From Novosphingobium malaysiense (GTDB lineage Bacteria > Pseudomonadota > Alphaproteobacteria > Sphingomonadales > Sphingomonadaceae), in the NCBI RefSeq assembly GCF_000802225.1, contig NZ_JTDI01000001.1, positions 1-64,000 on the forward strand: DNA of 64,000 nt, written 5' to 3'. Shown piece by piece: positions 1-8,689 of this stretch. The notes under the pieces were generated by a model that saw nothing but the letters and a program-made list of their open reading frames with translations, did not search any database and was not told the DNA's origin. Within the stretch, counting starts at the first letter, position 1. Each line of letters opens with the position of its first letter. A program made the translations under genes and the position numbers.

Positions 1-1
1 G

Positions 2-286
2 ACGCTGGCCGACGCCAAGGTCTCGGTCGCCGCCTACGACCCGGAAGGCATGGACCTGGCCCGCCCGCTGATGCCCGAGGTGGACATGGTCGAGGATCCC
101 TACACCGCCATCGACGGCGCCGATGCGGTCGTCATCGTCACCGAGTGGGACGCCTTCCGCGCCCTCGACCTCGCGCGCGTCAAGTCACTGCTCAAGTCCC
201 CCGTCCTCGTCGACCTGCGCAACATCTACCAGCCCGAGGCCATGCGCGAGGCCGGCTTCGCATACACCTCCGTGGGCAGAACCTGA
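2..286 (+). CDS. UDP-glucose/GDP-mannose dehydrogenase family, C-terminal part (cut by window edge)
   Basis: This is the last 94 residues of a protein whose start lies outside the window. The visible part matches the C-terminal UDP-binding domain of UDP-sugar 6-dehydrogenases: it has a Rossmann-like segment ending YDPEGM, the characteristic AVVIVTEWDAFRALD stretch, and a final VDLRNIYQPEAM segment. Enzymes of this family oxidise UDP-glucose (or UDP-ManNAc or GDP-mannose) with NAD to the uronic acid, a sugar donor for acidic exopolysaccharide. The polysaccharide genes that follow on the same strand fit this role. The exact substrate cannot be told from the C-terminus alone. Confidence 0.85.
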   Translation, partial: TLADAKVSVAAYDPEGMDLARPLMPEVDMVEDPYTAIDGADAVVIVTEWDAFRALDLARVKSLLKSPVLVDLRNIYQPEAMREAGFAYTSVGRT

Positions 287-555
287 CAGGAAACGGCCAC
301 CCGAACACATCCAAAACGGTCGCAATTTCAGCTCGTTCGACTCGAGTCCGATAGGCTTGTCAGCCGCGCTCCAATTGCTCTTTGGGGGTACTGTGCACTT
401 CCACACAGTTCCGATCCCGACCAAAAATAGCTTGCATTTCGGTGCTTTCTGGCGCGATGAGTTAACGCCATCTCAACTAATACCAAGGTATACGCCGTGA
501 GATGACGCTGACGTTCAGCGTGGGGGCGACACATCAAGGCGTGGAGTAGGACGCG

Positions 556-750
556 ATGGGTAAGGGCAGCGGGGTCGTTGGACTTCGCAATACCAAAGCG
601 ACCGAGACGGTTGTGGTCGAAGCAGCACATCTCGCAGGATCTGCGATTTTGACAGCCGGAGTTGCGGCCGCCTTGGTGGTGGCTGCGATCCCGGCATCAA
701 TCGTTTTGGGCGTTTCCGAAGGGTTTAAGTCGATCAAGAACCGCCGATAA
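556..750 (+). CDS. Small hypothetical membrane protein
   Basis: This 64-residue open frame starts at an ATG with GGAG nine bases upstream, which supports translation. The protein has a short polar N-terminus, one long Ala/Val/Ile-rich hydrophobic stretch (about residues 24-54) able to form a membrane helix, and a basic tail ending KNRR. I do not recognise a family. It lies alone between the sugar dehydrogenase and the beta-helix gene. The 269 bases before it and 208 bases after it contain no other supported gene and probably carry promoters. Function unknown. Confidence 0.5.
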   Translation: MGKGSGVVGLRNTKATETVVVEAAHLAGSAILTAGVAAALVVAAIPASIVLGVSEGFKSIKNRR

Positions 751-958
751 CCGTTGGTTTGCCAATGGTTTCGTCCGGCTGATCGTACTTCAGGATCATT
801 TCGTCAATATCGCCCCCGCTACAGCGCGGGGCCGGGTTGACCATCGCTGCCCCCATCTTCAGCCTTCGACTGCACCGGGACCGGTGTGGGATAATCGGCC
901 TTCGCGCAGGACGACTGTCGCTCATTTGCGGTCCTTGCAGTTGGGAAGAAGAAGCACC

Positions 959-1996
959 ATGCGATCAGACATTACTCGGCGGTTCTTTGTGACCTCGGCC
1001 CTCGCCGTAATGGCGCTTCCACGTTGGGCAGTTGCCGCAGTCACAACGATTATTTCAGGGCGCACCTTTCAGGGAAATCGCGCGCCCGATGGCGTGAAGG
1101 GCGAAGGTGGCGAAGGCCTGCGCGCCAGATCGAACATGATCATCCAGAATTGCACCTTTCTCGATCTCGGCAATGGTGCTGTGCGGGTCAATGTTCCGAC
1201 CGACAATCTGACCATCCAGAGTTGTTCGGGATCCAATTTCTATCGGTTCCTCGAGGACACCAGTTCGGACAGGACCAACCCGGCCAACTTGACGAACTTT
1301 GCGGTCCGGAAAGTCACAGGTCGCGAAGTCGACCGCGGCATGACCCGGATTCGCTACGGCTCACATAGCGGAACGATCGAAGACGTGACGGCATATGCCA
1401 GTTCGCAATGTGACCTTTATTGCGTCGGCTACCAGCTCGATGGCGATGCGCACGACATCACCTATTCTCGCGTGCAGGCACACGGTTTTCGCGAGGTGAC
1501 GCGTCCTGACGACAAGTACTGGAACGGCGACGGCTTTTCCGACGAACGCGGAAACCACGGCATCCGATACCTGTCCTGCCTGGCAACCGGCTGCAGCGAT
1601 GGCGGCTTTGACCTCAAGTCGGCGAACGTCTATCTCGAAGATTGCACTGCAGCACGAAACAAGCGCAACTTTCGCTTGTGGAACAGCGGCGTCCTGCGCC
1701 GTTGCACCAGCAAGCACCCTCGCTGGTACGGCGGCAAAGGCGGAGCGGCTCATTTTTCGTTCCACGGCACTGTCGATCGCTATGTTCTAGACCAGCCGGT
1801 CGTGACCGCCGGGGCCGGGAACCGTGCACCGGTCTTCCTGATCGTAACGAAGAACGTTCTGCACCTCGAAATCCGCAATGCGAAGATCGATGCGCCCGAC
1901 GCGCCCTTGTTTGCCGTCTACGGACCGGAGCCGGTCATTACCTGGGTGCCGCCCCGCAATCAGCAAGATATCAAGGTCGGCAAAGAGAAGGCCTGA
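959..1996 (+). CDS. Secreted right-handed beta-helix protein, possible polysaccharide lyase
   Basis: The frame stays open upstream, but I chose the ATG at 959 because it follows a purine-rich ribosome site (GGGAAGAAGAAG) and begins a signal peptide with a twin-arginine start (TRRFFVTSALA) ending near WAVAA. The mature part (about 320 residues) has repeated short strand-turn units typical of pectate-lyase-like beta-helix folds, such as SNMIIQNCTFLDL, DNLTIQSCSG and VYLEDCTAARN. Beta-helix enzymes in EPS loci often cleave or trim the polymer in the periplasm or outside the cell. No catalytic residues could be assigned, so lyase activity is an inference from fold and neighbourhood. Confidence 0.7.
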   Translation: MRSDITRRFFVTSALAVMALPRWAVAAVTTIISGRTFQGNRAPDGVKGEGGEGLRARSNMIIQNCTFLDLGNGAVRVNVPTDNLTIQSCSGSNFYRFLEDTSSDRTNPANLTNFAVRKVTGREVDRGMTRIRYGSHSGTIEDVTAYASSQCDLYCVGYQLDGDAHDITYSRVQAHGFREVTRPDDKYWNGDGFSDERGNHGIRYLSCLATGCSDGGFDLKSANVYLEDCTAARNKRNFRLWNSGVLRRCTSKHPRWYGGKGGAAHFSFHGTVDRYVLDQPVVTAGAGNRAPVFLIVTKNVLHLEIRNAKIDAPDAPLFAVYGPEPVITWVPPRNQQDIKVGKEKA

Positions 1997-2323
1997 GCAA
2001 GGCCGAATCGGACCTTTTCGGCGGAAATCGGCTGAATTCGCGTACAGCCTACGATATACGGAGCCGAAAACCCGACGAGGGGAATGCTGCAATGCACTAT
2101 CAGCGTTCACCTCGCGCCTTTGGCAAGGTACTATCCCTTTCAACGTTTGAGGCAAAAGGCCCGGTATCGGTACGCCCGATAGCGAGTCGCTCACGATCGT
2201 AATTTCGAGATTCGCCAGCGGCCCTGGCGTCGTCCAGATTTTGCGGAACTGAGTCTCTGCGTCCTTCGTTGTAATTATTGCGTATGGCTGATCGCGCAAC
2301 CAACCATAGAGGGATCACGCACT
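1997..2323. other. Gene-free stretch between beta-helix gene and first GT4 gene
   Basis: About 327 bases with no frame that looks like a real protein; overlapping frames here are Arg-rich shadows. The stretch is less GC-rich near its right end and should carry the promoter of the glycosyltransferase operon starting at 2324. I see no clear terminator hairpin or convincing -35/-10 pair. Confidence 0.4.
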
Positions 2324-3478
2324 GTGAAGGTATTCATTACCGGCCTTAGGGGCATCCCAGAAATCATGGGCGGGATCGAAAGTCATTGCGAGGAGCTCCT
2401 GCCTCGCATCAAGCGGACAAACACGGATCTCGACATCTCGGTGTTGTGCCGTGCACCATACGTCCAGCGCGACTTGCGCAATTATCGCGGAATTTCCCTC
2501 GTCCCTCTGCCATCCCCGCGCTCGCGATCGTTCGAAGCGATCGTGGCGACTTTCATTGCCACGATCTATGCATGGTTCCAGCGCGCTGACGTCCTGCACA
2601 TTCATGGCATCGGCCCGGCGCTGCTAGCCCCCTTGGCCCGCATTCTGGGGTTCAAGGTCATCGTGACGCATCACGGCGCGGACTACGAGCGCGAAAAATG
2701 GGGCCGGATGGCAAAACTCGTTCTTCGCATCGGGGAAAGATCGGGCCTCATCTGGGCCCACCGCGTGATTGCAGTGTCCCCCTCGCTCGCCCTGCACCTC
2801 AAGGAGATATTTCCGTCGCAGGCCGAAAAGGTCGTCTACATTCCGAACGGCGCGCCGAAGCTGCCGTCGGGAGGCGTGGATGCCCGCAGGACGCTGGCTG
2901 ACCTCGGGCTCAAGCCGAAGGGCTATGTCCTGGCCGTGGGCCGGCTGGTACCCGAAAAAGGCCTCCACGACCTGATCGACGCGTTCAAGGCGAGTTCCCC
3001 GCCCGACGGCGTTGTGCTGGCCATCGCCGGCGACGCGAACCACGATTCGGATTACGTCCGCAAGCTGCGCTCGCAAGCCAACGACCGCATAATCTTTCTC
3101 AATTTCCAGCCGCGACCGGTTCTCAAGTGCCTCTATGAGAACTGTTCGCTCTTCGTCATGCCCTCGTATCACGAGGGGCTGCCGATCGCCGCGCTGGAAG
3201 CAGCCTCCTGTGCAGCGCCAATGTTGCTGAGCGACATTGCCGCCAACCGCGACCTTGGGCTGAACGAGGATTGCTACTTCCCCGTCGGGGATACGGCATG
3301 TCTTTCCGGTCTGCTCTCGGCCGATCACCGCACTCGCACCGCAGATGCACACATGGTGAAGCGGCGGTTCGACTGGGACACGTCCGCGATCAACACGGCC
3401 GATGTCTATTATTCCCTCATCGCCGCGCCGAGCGGCGCCCATGCGCCCAAACGCTCTGCATCGGGAGCCGTCAAATAA
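2324..3478 (+). CDS. Glycosyltransferase family 4
   Basis: A 384-residue GT-B glycosyltransferase that would move a sugar from a nucleotide donor to the lipid-linked repeat unit at the cytoplasmic face of the inner membrane. The N-terminus (FITGLRGIPEIMGGIESH) is the glycine-rich acceptor-domain start seen in rhamnosyltransferase-like GT4 proteins with the DUF1972 region. The C-terminal donor domain has VGRLVPEKGLHDLI and the E-x7-E type motif in PSYHEGLPIAALEA. The start is a GTG with AGAGGGA about ten bases upstream. It ends two bases before the next glycosyltransferase, so the two are surely one operon. Donor and acceptor are not predictable. Confidence 0.85.
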   Translation: MKVFITGLRGIPEIMGGIESHCEELLPRIKRTNTDLDISVLCRAPYVQRDLRNYRGISLVPLPSPRSRSFEAIVATFIATIYAWFQRADVLHIHGIGPALLAPLARILGFKVIVTHHGADYEREKWGRMAKLVLRIGERSGLIWAHRVIAVSPSLALHLKEIFPSQAEKVVYIPNGAPKLPSGGVDARRTLADLGLKPKGYVLAVGRLVPEKGLHDLIDAFKASSPPDGVVLAIAGDANHDSDYVRKLRSQANDRIIFLNFQPRPVLKCLYENCSLFVMPSYHEGLPIAALEAASCAAPMLLSDIAANRDLGLNEDCYFPVGDTACLSGLLSADHRTRTADAHMVKRRFDWDTSAINTADVYYSLIAAPSGAHAPKRSASGAVK

Positions 3479-3479
3479 G

Positions 3480-4709
3480 ATGGTGCAAGGGTCGCCCCGA
3501 AAGAAAAGCGCCGTTTTCATTATTAATTCGCTGGCCGGTGGTGGCGCAGAGCGTGTCATGACGACTTTGCTGCGCGCCTCGGGTTCATGGCGTGATCGAT
3601 ACGACATCTCGCTGGTTCTTCTCGACCGCGAGCCAGGCGCCTACCCGGTTCCCGACTGGATCGATGTCGTCCAGTTCGATACCCGCGGCAATCTGGTTTC
3701 CGGTATACGGGCACTGCGCAGGCTGATCGCCGCCCAGCGGCCCGACGTGACGCTGAGTTTCCTGACCCGGGCCAATGTTGCCAATGTCGCCGCATCTGCG
3801 GGACTGGGCATCCGTTGCATCATCAGCGAGCGCGTCAACAGTTCGGCGCATTTCGGCGGTCGCCTCCGCGCGGCGGCAAGCAGGTGGCTGCTGCGCTTCA
3901 CCTACCCCCGGGCAGATCATGTCGTTGCGGTGTCCTACGGCGTCGCCGACGATCTGGCCCGCAATTTCTCGGTTCGCGAGAACCGGATTTCGGTCATCGC
4001 CAATCCCGTCGACCACGACCTGATCGCGGAATGTGGCCTTGCTGATCCCGCCGTCCCCGTCCCTGAAGATTACGTCGCAGCCGCCGGTCGACTGGTTCCC
4101 AACAAGAACTTTGCAATGTTGATCGAAGCCTTTGCACGGTCCGAACTGCCGGGATCGCTGGTGATCCTTGGGGAAGGCCCGGAACGGGCAAACCTGGAGG
4201 CGCATGTCGCCCGCCTTGGCCTTGAGGGCCGCGTTCATCTTCCCGGCTTCGTCGAAAATCCGTTTGCCATCCTCAGGCGCGCATCGCTCTTTGCCCTTCC
4301 CTCGAACGCGGAAGGATTCCCCAACGGGCTGGTCGAAGCCATGGCTTGTGGCCTACCGGTCGTCGCCACCAACTGCGCTTCGGGACCGTCGGAAATCCTG
4401 CTCGGTTGCCCCCGTGAAGAGGTCCAGGGTGTTGTGGAATGCGACGCCGGCATCGTCGTCCCGACAAACGATGTCGCGGCATTCACCAAGGCTCTGCGGA
4501 TGCTCGACGATCCGGAAAAGCGCAAAAGAAAAGGGGACGCAGCGGCGGAAATCACGCGCGCTTTCGACACTGCGCAGACGGCAAACCGCTATTGGGAAAC
4601 CATTGAAACGACACTCGCTGTCGGTCAACCAAGCCCCCTCGCCCGGCATGACGGCATGCCGATGCGGCAAGCGGTCGTGGCACCCGGCAGCTCCAGCAAC
4701 AGCAACTGA
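3480..4709 (+). CDS. Glycosyltransferase family 4
   Basis: A 409-residue GT4 enzyme. The chosen ATG at 3480 lies directly after the stop of the upstream glycosyltransferase and is followed by the typical GT4 start FIINSLAGGGAERVM. The donor-binding half has AAGRLVPNKNFAMLI, GEGPERANLE and the E-x7-E region SNAEGFPNGLVEAMACG, as in N-acetylgalactosamine and glucosyl transferases of EPS loci. It is cytoplasmic or loosely membrane-bound and adds one sugar to the lipid-linked oligosaccharide. It is followed after 13 bases by the export protein gene, so it belongs to the 2324-5990 operon. Confidence 0.87.
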   Translation: MVQGSPRKKSAVFIINSLAGGGAERVMTTLLRASGSWRDRYDISLVLLDREPGAYPVPDWIDVVQFDTRGNLVSGIRALRRLIAAQRPDVTLSFLTRANVANVAASAGLGIRCIISERVNSSAHFGGRLRAAASRWLLRFTYPRADHVVAVSYGVADDLARNFSVRENRISVIANPVDHDLIAECGLADPAVPVPEDYVAAAGRLVPNKNFAMLIEAFARSELPGSLVILGEGPERANLEAHVARLGLEGRVHLPGFVENPFAILRRASLFALPSNAEGFPNGLVEAMACGLPVVATNCASGPSEILLGCPREEVQGVVECDAGIVVPTNDVAAFTKALRMLDDPEKRKRKGDAAAEITRAFDTAQTANRYWETIETTLAVGQPSPLARHDGMPMRQAVVAPGSSSNSN

Positions 4710-4722
4710 AAAGAGACGCACG

Positions 4723-5289
4723 ATGGCCAGAAATTGGACCCGGGGCTTCATGATCCTTGCGCTGACGCTGACCTGCGTCGGCGGTGTTTCGCCGGCCCAT
4801 GCCGGGGAAAAGCCGCGCGAGACCAGAAAGGTCGAGCTCAAGCTGGCGCCCGGTGACACGTTGAAAGTGACGACCTATGGCCTGCCGACGTTGACCGGTG
4901 AATTTACCGTCTCTGCCGACGGAACCATCGATTTCCCCTTGATCGGGGTAGTCGAGGTAGCTGGCGCCAATCCCTCCGACATCAAGCAGAAACTGACAAC
5001 GGGCCTGGCAAGCGGTTACGTCAGCGATCCCAATGTAACCGTGGAAGTGGGCGAATATCGTCCATTCTACATTCTGGGACAGGTCGGAAAGCCCGGCGAA
5101 TACCCCTATTCGCTCGGTCTGACTGTACGCGATGCCGTGGCCAAGGCCGGCGGTTTCAACTACCGCGCCAACGAGAAGCGCGTCTATATCAGGTCTGCCG
5201 GCGAAGACGATGAACACGTCTACAAGCTGACAGCCGGCATCCCGGTTGCGCCGGGCGATACCATCCGCATCGGGGAGCGTTACTTTTGA
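4723..5289 (+). CDS. Polysaccharide export protein, Wza/GumB-like (OPX family, short form)
   Basis: A 188-residue protein with an N-terminal signal sequence (MILALTLTCVGGVSPAHA). No lipobox Cys is evident. The mature part has a poly-export domain (LAPGDTLKVTTYGLPTLTGEFTVSADG, read in parts) with IDFPLIGVVEVAG, followed by one SLBB-like segment (FYILGQVGKPGEYPYS). OPX proteins form the periplasmic and outer-membrane conduit for EPS together with a Wzc-like co-polymerase. This one lacks the long C-terminal helix region of E. coli Wza, so it resembles the short GumB/EpsA type and probably needs a separate barrel to cross the outer membrane. It is the only OPX protein I can see in the window. Confidence 0.9.
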   Translation: MARNWTRGFMILALTLTCVGGVSPAHAGEKPRETRKVELKLAPGDTLKVTTYGLPTLTGEFTVSADGTIDFPLIGVVEVAGANPSDIKQKLTTGLASGYVSDPNVTVEVGEYRPFYILGQVGKPGEYPYSLGLTVRDAVAKAGGFNYRANEKRVYIRSAGEDDEHVYKLTAGIPVAPGDTIRIGERYF

Positions 5290-5990
5290 ACCAGATGGCG
5301 CCCATCAAGCCTGAACAACTTGGCAAGCCGCACCGTCGCGGTTGTCCCCGTTCGTTCCGGCACCTGCGCCTTTTGCTTCAGGCCGACCTCTATCGGTATT
5401 CCGGCCGTATCGACGCCAAGACCTTCTGGCGCCATTTCCTGTTCACGCCTGGCTACAAGTACACGGTGTACATGCGCAGCTGCGGTTACCTGAAGACGAA
5501 GCGTTTTCAGGCATTCGGGTTTTATCTGCTCCTCAAGTGGCTGCTGCTGCGGTGCCGCTACAAGTTCGGCATTGCCATCCCCGAATACACGGAGATCGGG
5601 CCAGGCCTTTTCATCAACCGCTTCGGCGGCATCTACATCAATGGCGACACCGTCATCGGGACCAATGCCAACCTGACCCACGGCACGATGCTCGGTCAGG
5701 CAAACCGGGGGTCGCGCGCCGGATCGCCCGTTCTGGGGGATCGCGTGTTTATCGGAGCCGGTGCGAAAATCATCGGACATATCCATCTTGGTGAGGGCTG
5801 CATCGTTGGCGCCAACGCCGTGGTGACGAAGGACGTCCCGGAAAACGCTGTTGTCGGCGGAAACCCGGCCAAACTGATTTCCGAGGCTGGCTCAGGCGGG
5901 TACATCAACAGGCTGGTGCCGGAAGATCTGCTGCAACGCTGTCGCGTAGCGGGTCGAAATCCCGCCGCAGGCGCTTCTAAAGACCTTTGA
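5286..5990 (+). CDS. Hexapeptide acyltransferase, serine-acetyltransferase-like
   Basis: A 234-residue left-handed beta-helix acyltransferase of the CysE/WcaB type. The hexapeptide part (about 100-205) contains IPEYTEIGPGLFI, GDTVIG, LTHGTMLGQ, GDRVFIGAGAKIIG and GANAVVTKDVPENAVVGGNPAK, with the expected catalytic-type His. In an EPS operon it most likely O-acetylates a sugar rather than making O-acetylserine. Start: a TTG at 5286 overlaps the stop of the export gene by four bases and has GGAG eight bases upstream; the ATG at 5295 is poorly spaced. Its 3' end overlaps the convergent outer-membrane gene by 14 bases. Confidence 0.85.
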   Translation: MNQMAPIKPEQLGKPHRRGCPRSFRHLRLLLQADLYRYSGRIDAKTFWRHFLFTPGYKYTVYMRSCGYLKTKRFQAFGFYLLLKWLLLRCRYKFGIAIPEYTEIGPGLFINRFGGIYINGDTVIGTNANLTHGTMLGQANRGSRAGSPVLGDRVFIGAGAKIIGHIHLGEGCIVGANAVVTKDVPENAVVGGNPAKLISEAGSGGYINRLVPEDLLQRCRVAGRNPAAGASKDL

Positions 5991-7320
5991 ACACCAGGCC
6001 TATCGAGGCCACGTTCTCCTTGAAATCGCGGCCGGGCGCGGAGCCCTTGCTCGTCTGCTGGCGATGGCTCAGGCTCGCCTGCAGCGACCAACGCGGGCTC
6101 AGAAGCCAGGTGGCTCTGAAATTTGCCGAAAATCGATCGTCCGTCCTGTCCACCCCGACGAAGCGGCGATGTTCGTTACCGCCTTCGACATGCAGGATCA
6201 GGTTGCGCAGCAACTCGTAATCGGCCTGGACCGACGCGGTTGTTTTCACGTAGCCGGCGGCTTCGACAACGCCGGTTTCCGAAACGCTGCGATCCACCTT
6301 TGCCGTCAGCGTGACCAGCGGCGTCAGGTAATACGCGATTTCCCCGCGGATCAGGAACCCATGCACGTCCTTGAACAGAGGATCCTTGTAGTTCTGGCGC
6401 AGGTATCCGACGCGCATGCTGCCGTGCATCAGATGACCGAGGTTGAAATTCGACCCCAGCGCGAGTTCATAGCCCTTCGAATCGCGCGCAGGGATCGGAC
6501 CGATCCGGGTCCGATAGTCGCGCTGGTTGGCCGAAGCTGCAGCAAACACGGCGAAATTCGCGCTCATCGTATATTGCGCAATCAGGCTGCCGGTTACCGT
6601 CGATCGGTCCCGGAAATCCTGGTCAATCACGTTGCCCGCGATATCGCGATTGTCGAGGTAATTGCGTCGCGCGAAATCGATCGTCCCGCGAACGCTCAGG
6701 CGATTGAACCTGTGCGTCAGATCCCCATAGAATTCCGTGAGGTAGAAACGATTGGGCCTCGCGATGCTGGAGAGGGAATCGGGCGAGGTTCTCGATTCCG
6801 AATTGCGGGACCGAAGCGCCTTGGCGTTGACCACGGTACTGGTGCCAATCTGATATTCCAACCCGCCCTGGAAGGCATAGTCGTTCGTGTTTTCCGAGGT
6901 GAGATTGAAGTAGCGGGTGGCTTCGTACTCGCCGGCAATCGACCAGCTAAATCCGGGCGAAGGCCTCCCGATCGTGATGCGCGGCTGATAGGTAACAATG
7001 CCGTCGCTGCTCTTGCCATTTTCCACCGCGTAGACGTTGTCGTCGAAATCGAGACCGAGGATGACCTGCGGCATGACCTGGATCGAGCCGATCTGGATCG
7101 GCACGGCCTGGTATTCGGGTCGCGATCGCTGCGTGACACTGTCCGGCTGATCCTCGTCGAGAGGATTATTGCTCGCTTGCAGAGTCCCCAGTCGGCCGAA
7201 CGGATTGTAGCTCTGGGCCATGGCAGGAGACGCGAGTGGTCCGAATGCCACCAACGGAATGCTGGTGGCCGCCAAGGTGCGTACTGCGAAGGCAGAAGCA
7301 GGTACGATCTGTGCTCTCAT
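5977..7320 (-). CDS. Outer-membrane beta-barrel protein (BBP2-like), EPS set 1
   Basis: A 447-residue secreted protein. The signal peptide ends near SPAMAQ (residues 1-36). The rest is built of alternating short strands with aromatic girdles, typical of an outer-membrane barrel: IGSIQVMPQVILGLDFDDNVYA near the start, then repeated pairs such as FSWSIAGEYEATRYF and FNLGHLMHGSMRVGY, and a final strand ASIGLVFKGL ending in Leu. Sphingomonad EPS loci commonly encode such BBP2-like barrels. The ATG at 7320 overlaps the stop of the upstream GT2 gene in an ATGA, so translation is coupled. An outer-membrane pore or anchoring role in EPS export is inferred. Confidence 0.8.
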   Translation of the reverse strand: MRAQIVPASAFAVRTLAATSIPLVAFGPLASPAMAQSYNPFGRLGTLQASNNPLDEDQPDSVTQRSRPEYQAVPIQIGSIQVMPQVILGLDFDDNVYAVENGKSSDGIVTYQPRITIGRPSPGFSWSIAGEYEATRYFNLTSENTNDYAFQGGLEYQIGTSTVVNAKALRSRNSESRTSPDSLSSIARPNRFYLTEFYGDLTHRFNRLSVRGTIDFARRNYLDNRDIAGNVIDQDFRDRSTVTGSLIAQYTMSANFAVFAAASANQRDYRTRIGPIPARDSKGYELALGSNFNLGHLMHGSMRVGYLRQNYKDPLFKDVHGFLIRGEIAYYLTPLVTLTAKVDRSVSETGVVEAAGYVKTTASVQADYELLRNLILHVEGGNEHRRFVGVDRTDDRFSANFRATWLLSPRWSLQASLSHRQQTSKGSAPGRDFKENVASIGLVFKGL

Positions 7321-8372
7321 TGTCCCTGCCGCATCCTTGCCGATCCGGCGCGTAAGGACTTCACGAAATGGTAGGCGGACTTGCGCCAGGACACCGGAGT
7401 CCAACGTGTCACTGCCAGCATGGCTAGCGTGCCCAGGCCTTCGGGCAGATTGACGTCGCTCAGCGGAATGCGGATCGGCTGGTCCAGCTTGAGCGAATAA
7501 CGGGCGTAGTGGGCGATTTCCTGATTGATCAACCGGCGCAGCAGGCGCCGTTCCTCGGTATCTGCATCGGTCATGAGCTTGCGGGCCGTTCCGATCAGGC
7601 AGGGCGTGGACAGCGTATTTGTAGTCTTGCTGACCTTGTTTGACGAATCGCGACTGAAATCCGCCGTGAAGGTCGGGTCGTAGGCCAGGCTGGTCCGCCG
7701 CATGGCCCTCAGCCACAGATCCTTGTCTCCGCCGCGCCTGGCCCGGCCTTCCGGAAACAGGCCGGCGTCGATCAACACGTCGCGACGCAGCGCGATGGCA
7801 CCGGTCCACATCGGGCATTCACGCACTTCGAGCCAGCATTCGAGAAATTGCCGGAAATCGAGAACGGCGCCCGCCTCAAGCTTCTGTGCGATACGTTGGG
7901 GCTGGCGATGTGTGTCGAAGACATGGTCGAAACGGGTGGCCGCCGCGCCTGCCCCCGGCGCATTTGCTATGGCCCGCGCAAGCACGGCCAAATGATCTTC
8001 TCGCCACAGGTCGTCGGCATCGAGGAAGGCTATCCAGTCGCCTCTTGCCTCGCGAATGCCCAGGTTGCGGGCGGCATACCCGCCAGGCCCCGGCTCTTCG
8101 CGCCCGAGCAGACGAAGCCTTTCGCCTGCAAACGAGGCGGCGATGTCCCGGCTCCCGTCGGTGGATCTGTCATCCACCACGACGATTTCGAACGGCGCGA
8201 AGTCTTGTGCAAGGGCGCTTTCGATCGCTGCGGCGACATGTTCCGCCTTGTTGTGCAGCGGCATGACCACAGTGAATTTCGGTGTCGTTGTCAGGGGAGC
8301 CTCACTGAAGTCGTTTTCGCGCGGATCGATACCCCGAAGACAGCCGGCCGAATTTTCACATGGCCTCCGCAA
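7317..8372 (-). CDS. Glycosyltransferase family 2
   Basis: An approximately 350-residue GT-A glycosyltransferase. The catalytic domain starts KFTVVMPLHNKAEHV and contains FEIVVVDDRSTDGS and the metal-binding AFLDADDLW, followed by a C-terminal region without obvious membrane helices. It should add a sugar to the lipid-linked repeat. The start is uncertain: the only in-frame candidate before the first strand is a TTG at 8372, and there is no good ribosome site there, so the true start may be another rare codon closer to the GT domain. Its stop overlaps the start of the outer-membrane barrel gene. Confidence 0.82.
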   Translation of the reverse strand: MRRPCENSAGCLRGIDPRENDFSEAPLTTTPKFTVVMPLHNKAEHVAAAIESALAQDFAPFEIVVVDDRSTDGSRDIAASFAGERLRLLGREEPGPGGYAARNLGIREARGDWIAFLDADDLWREDHLAVLARAIANAPGAGAAATRFDHVFDTHRQPQRIAQKLEAGAVLDFRQFLECWLEVRECPMWTGAIALRRDVLIDAGLFPEGRARRGGDKDLWLRAMRRTSLAYDPTFTADFSRDSSNKVSKTTNTLSTPCLIGTARKLMTDADTEERRLLRRLINQEIAHYARYSLKLDQPIRIPLSDVNLPEGLGTLAMLAVTRWTPVSWRKSAYHFVKSLRAGSARMRQGQ

Positions 8373-8689
8373 TTTCGAGAGATCAGGATTTGGCCTTCGA
8401 CCGGACCGTCTCCCAGTGCATACACCGGGTCAAGCATGTGCCGCAATTGCGAAGACGAGCCGGGCAGGAATCTCGTTGGATTGTGCGTCCGCGAAGCGCC
8501 AGCCGCCAAGTACGTTGGATTGATCGCTTTTCCGGCTCGCTACAACGCAACCTGTGTCGATTGCGATCCCGGTCGGGTTGCGTTGCAGTGCGAGAATCTA
8601 TTTGCTCTGTTCAATGCCCGCGGGTCGGATTGGACGACTCCATACTGCTGGCAAAACATCGGAGCCGGGGAATACTCAACAGCTTGCGC
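8373..8689. other. Divergent intergenic region between GT2 and GT25 genes
   Basis: About 317 bases lie between the GT2 gene (minus) and the GT25 gene (plus). Frames exist here but look like Arg- and Cys-rich shadows. The region must carry divergent promoters for both units. I could not pick out a convincing promoter pair or operator by eye. Confidence 0.35.

Noticed and set aside
6064..7374. Plus-strand open frame (436 codons) opposite the first outer-membrane barrel
   Set aside because: The minus strand has signal peptide, barrel strands and ATGA coupling with the GT2 gene; the plus frame has none of these.
7321..7818. Upstream extension of the first barrel gene to 613 codons
   Set aside because: The extension overlaps the GT2 gene in another frame and precedes the signal peptide; the ATG at 7320 gives a normal secreted protein.
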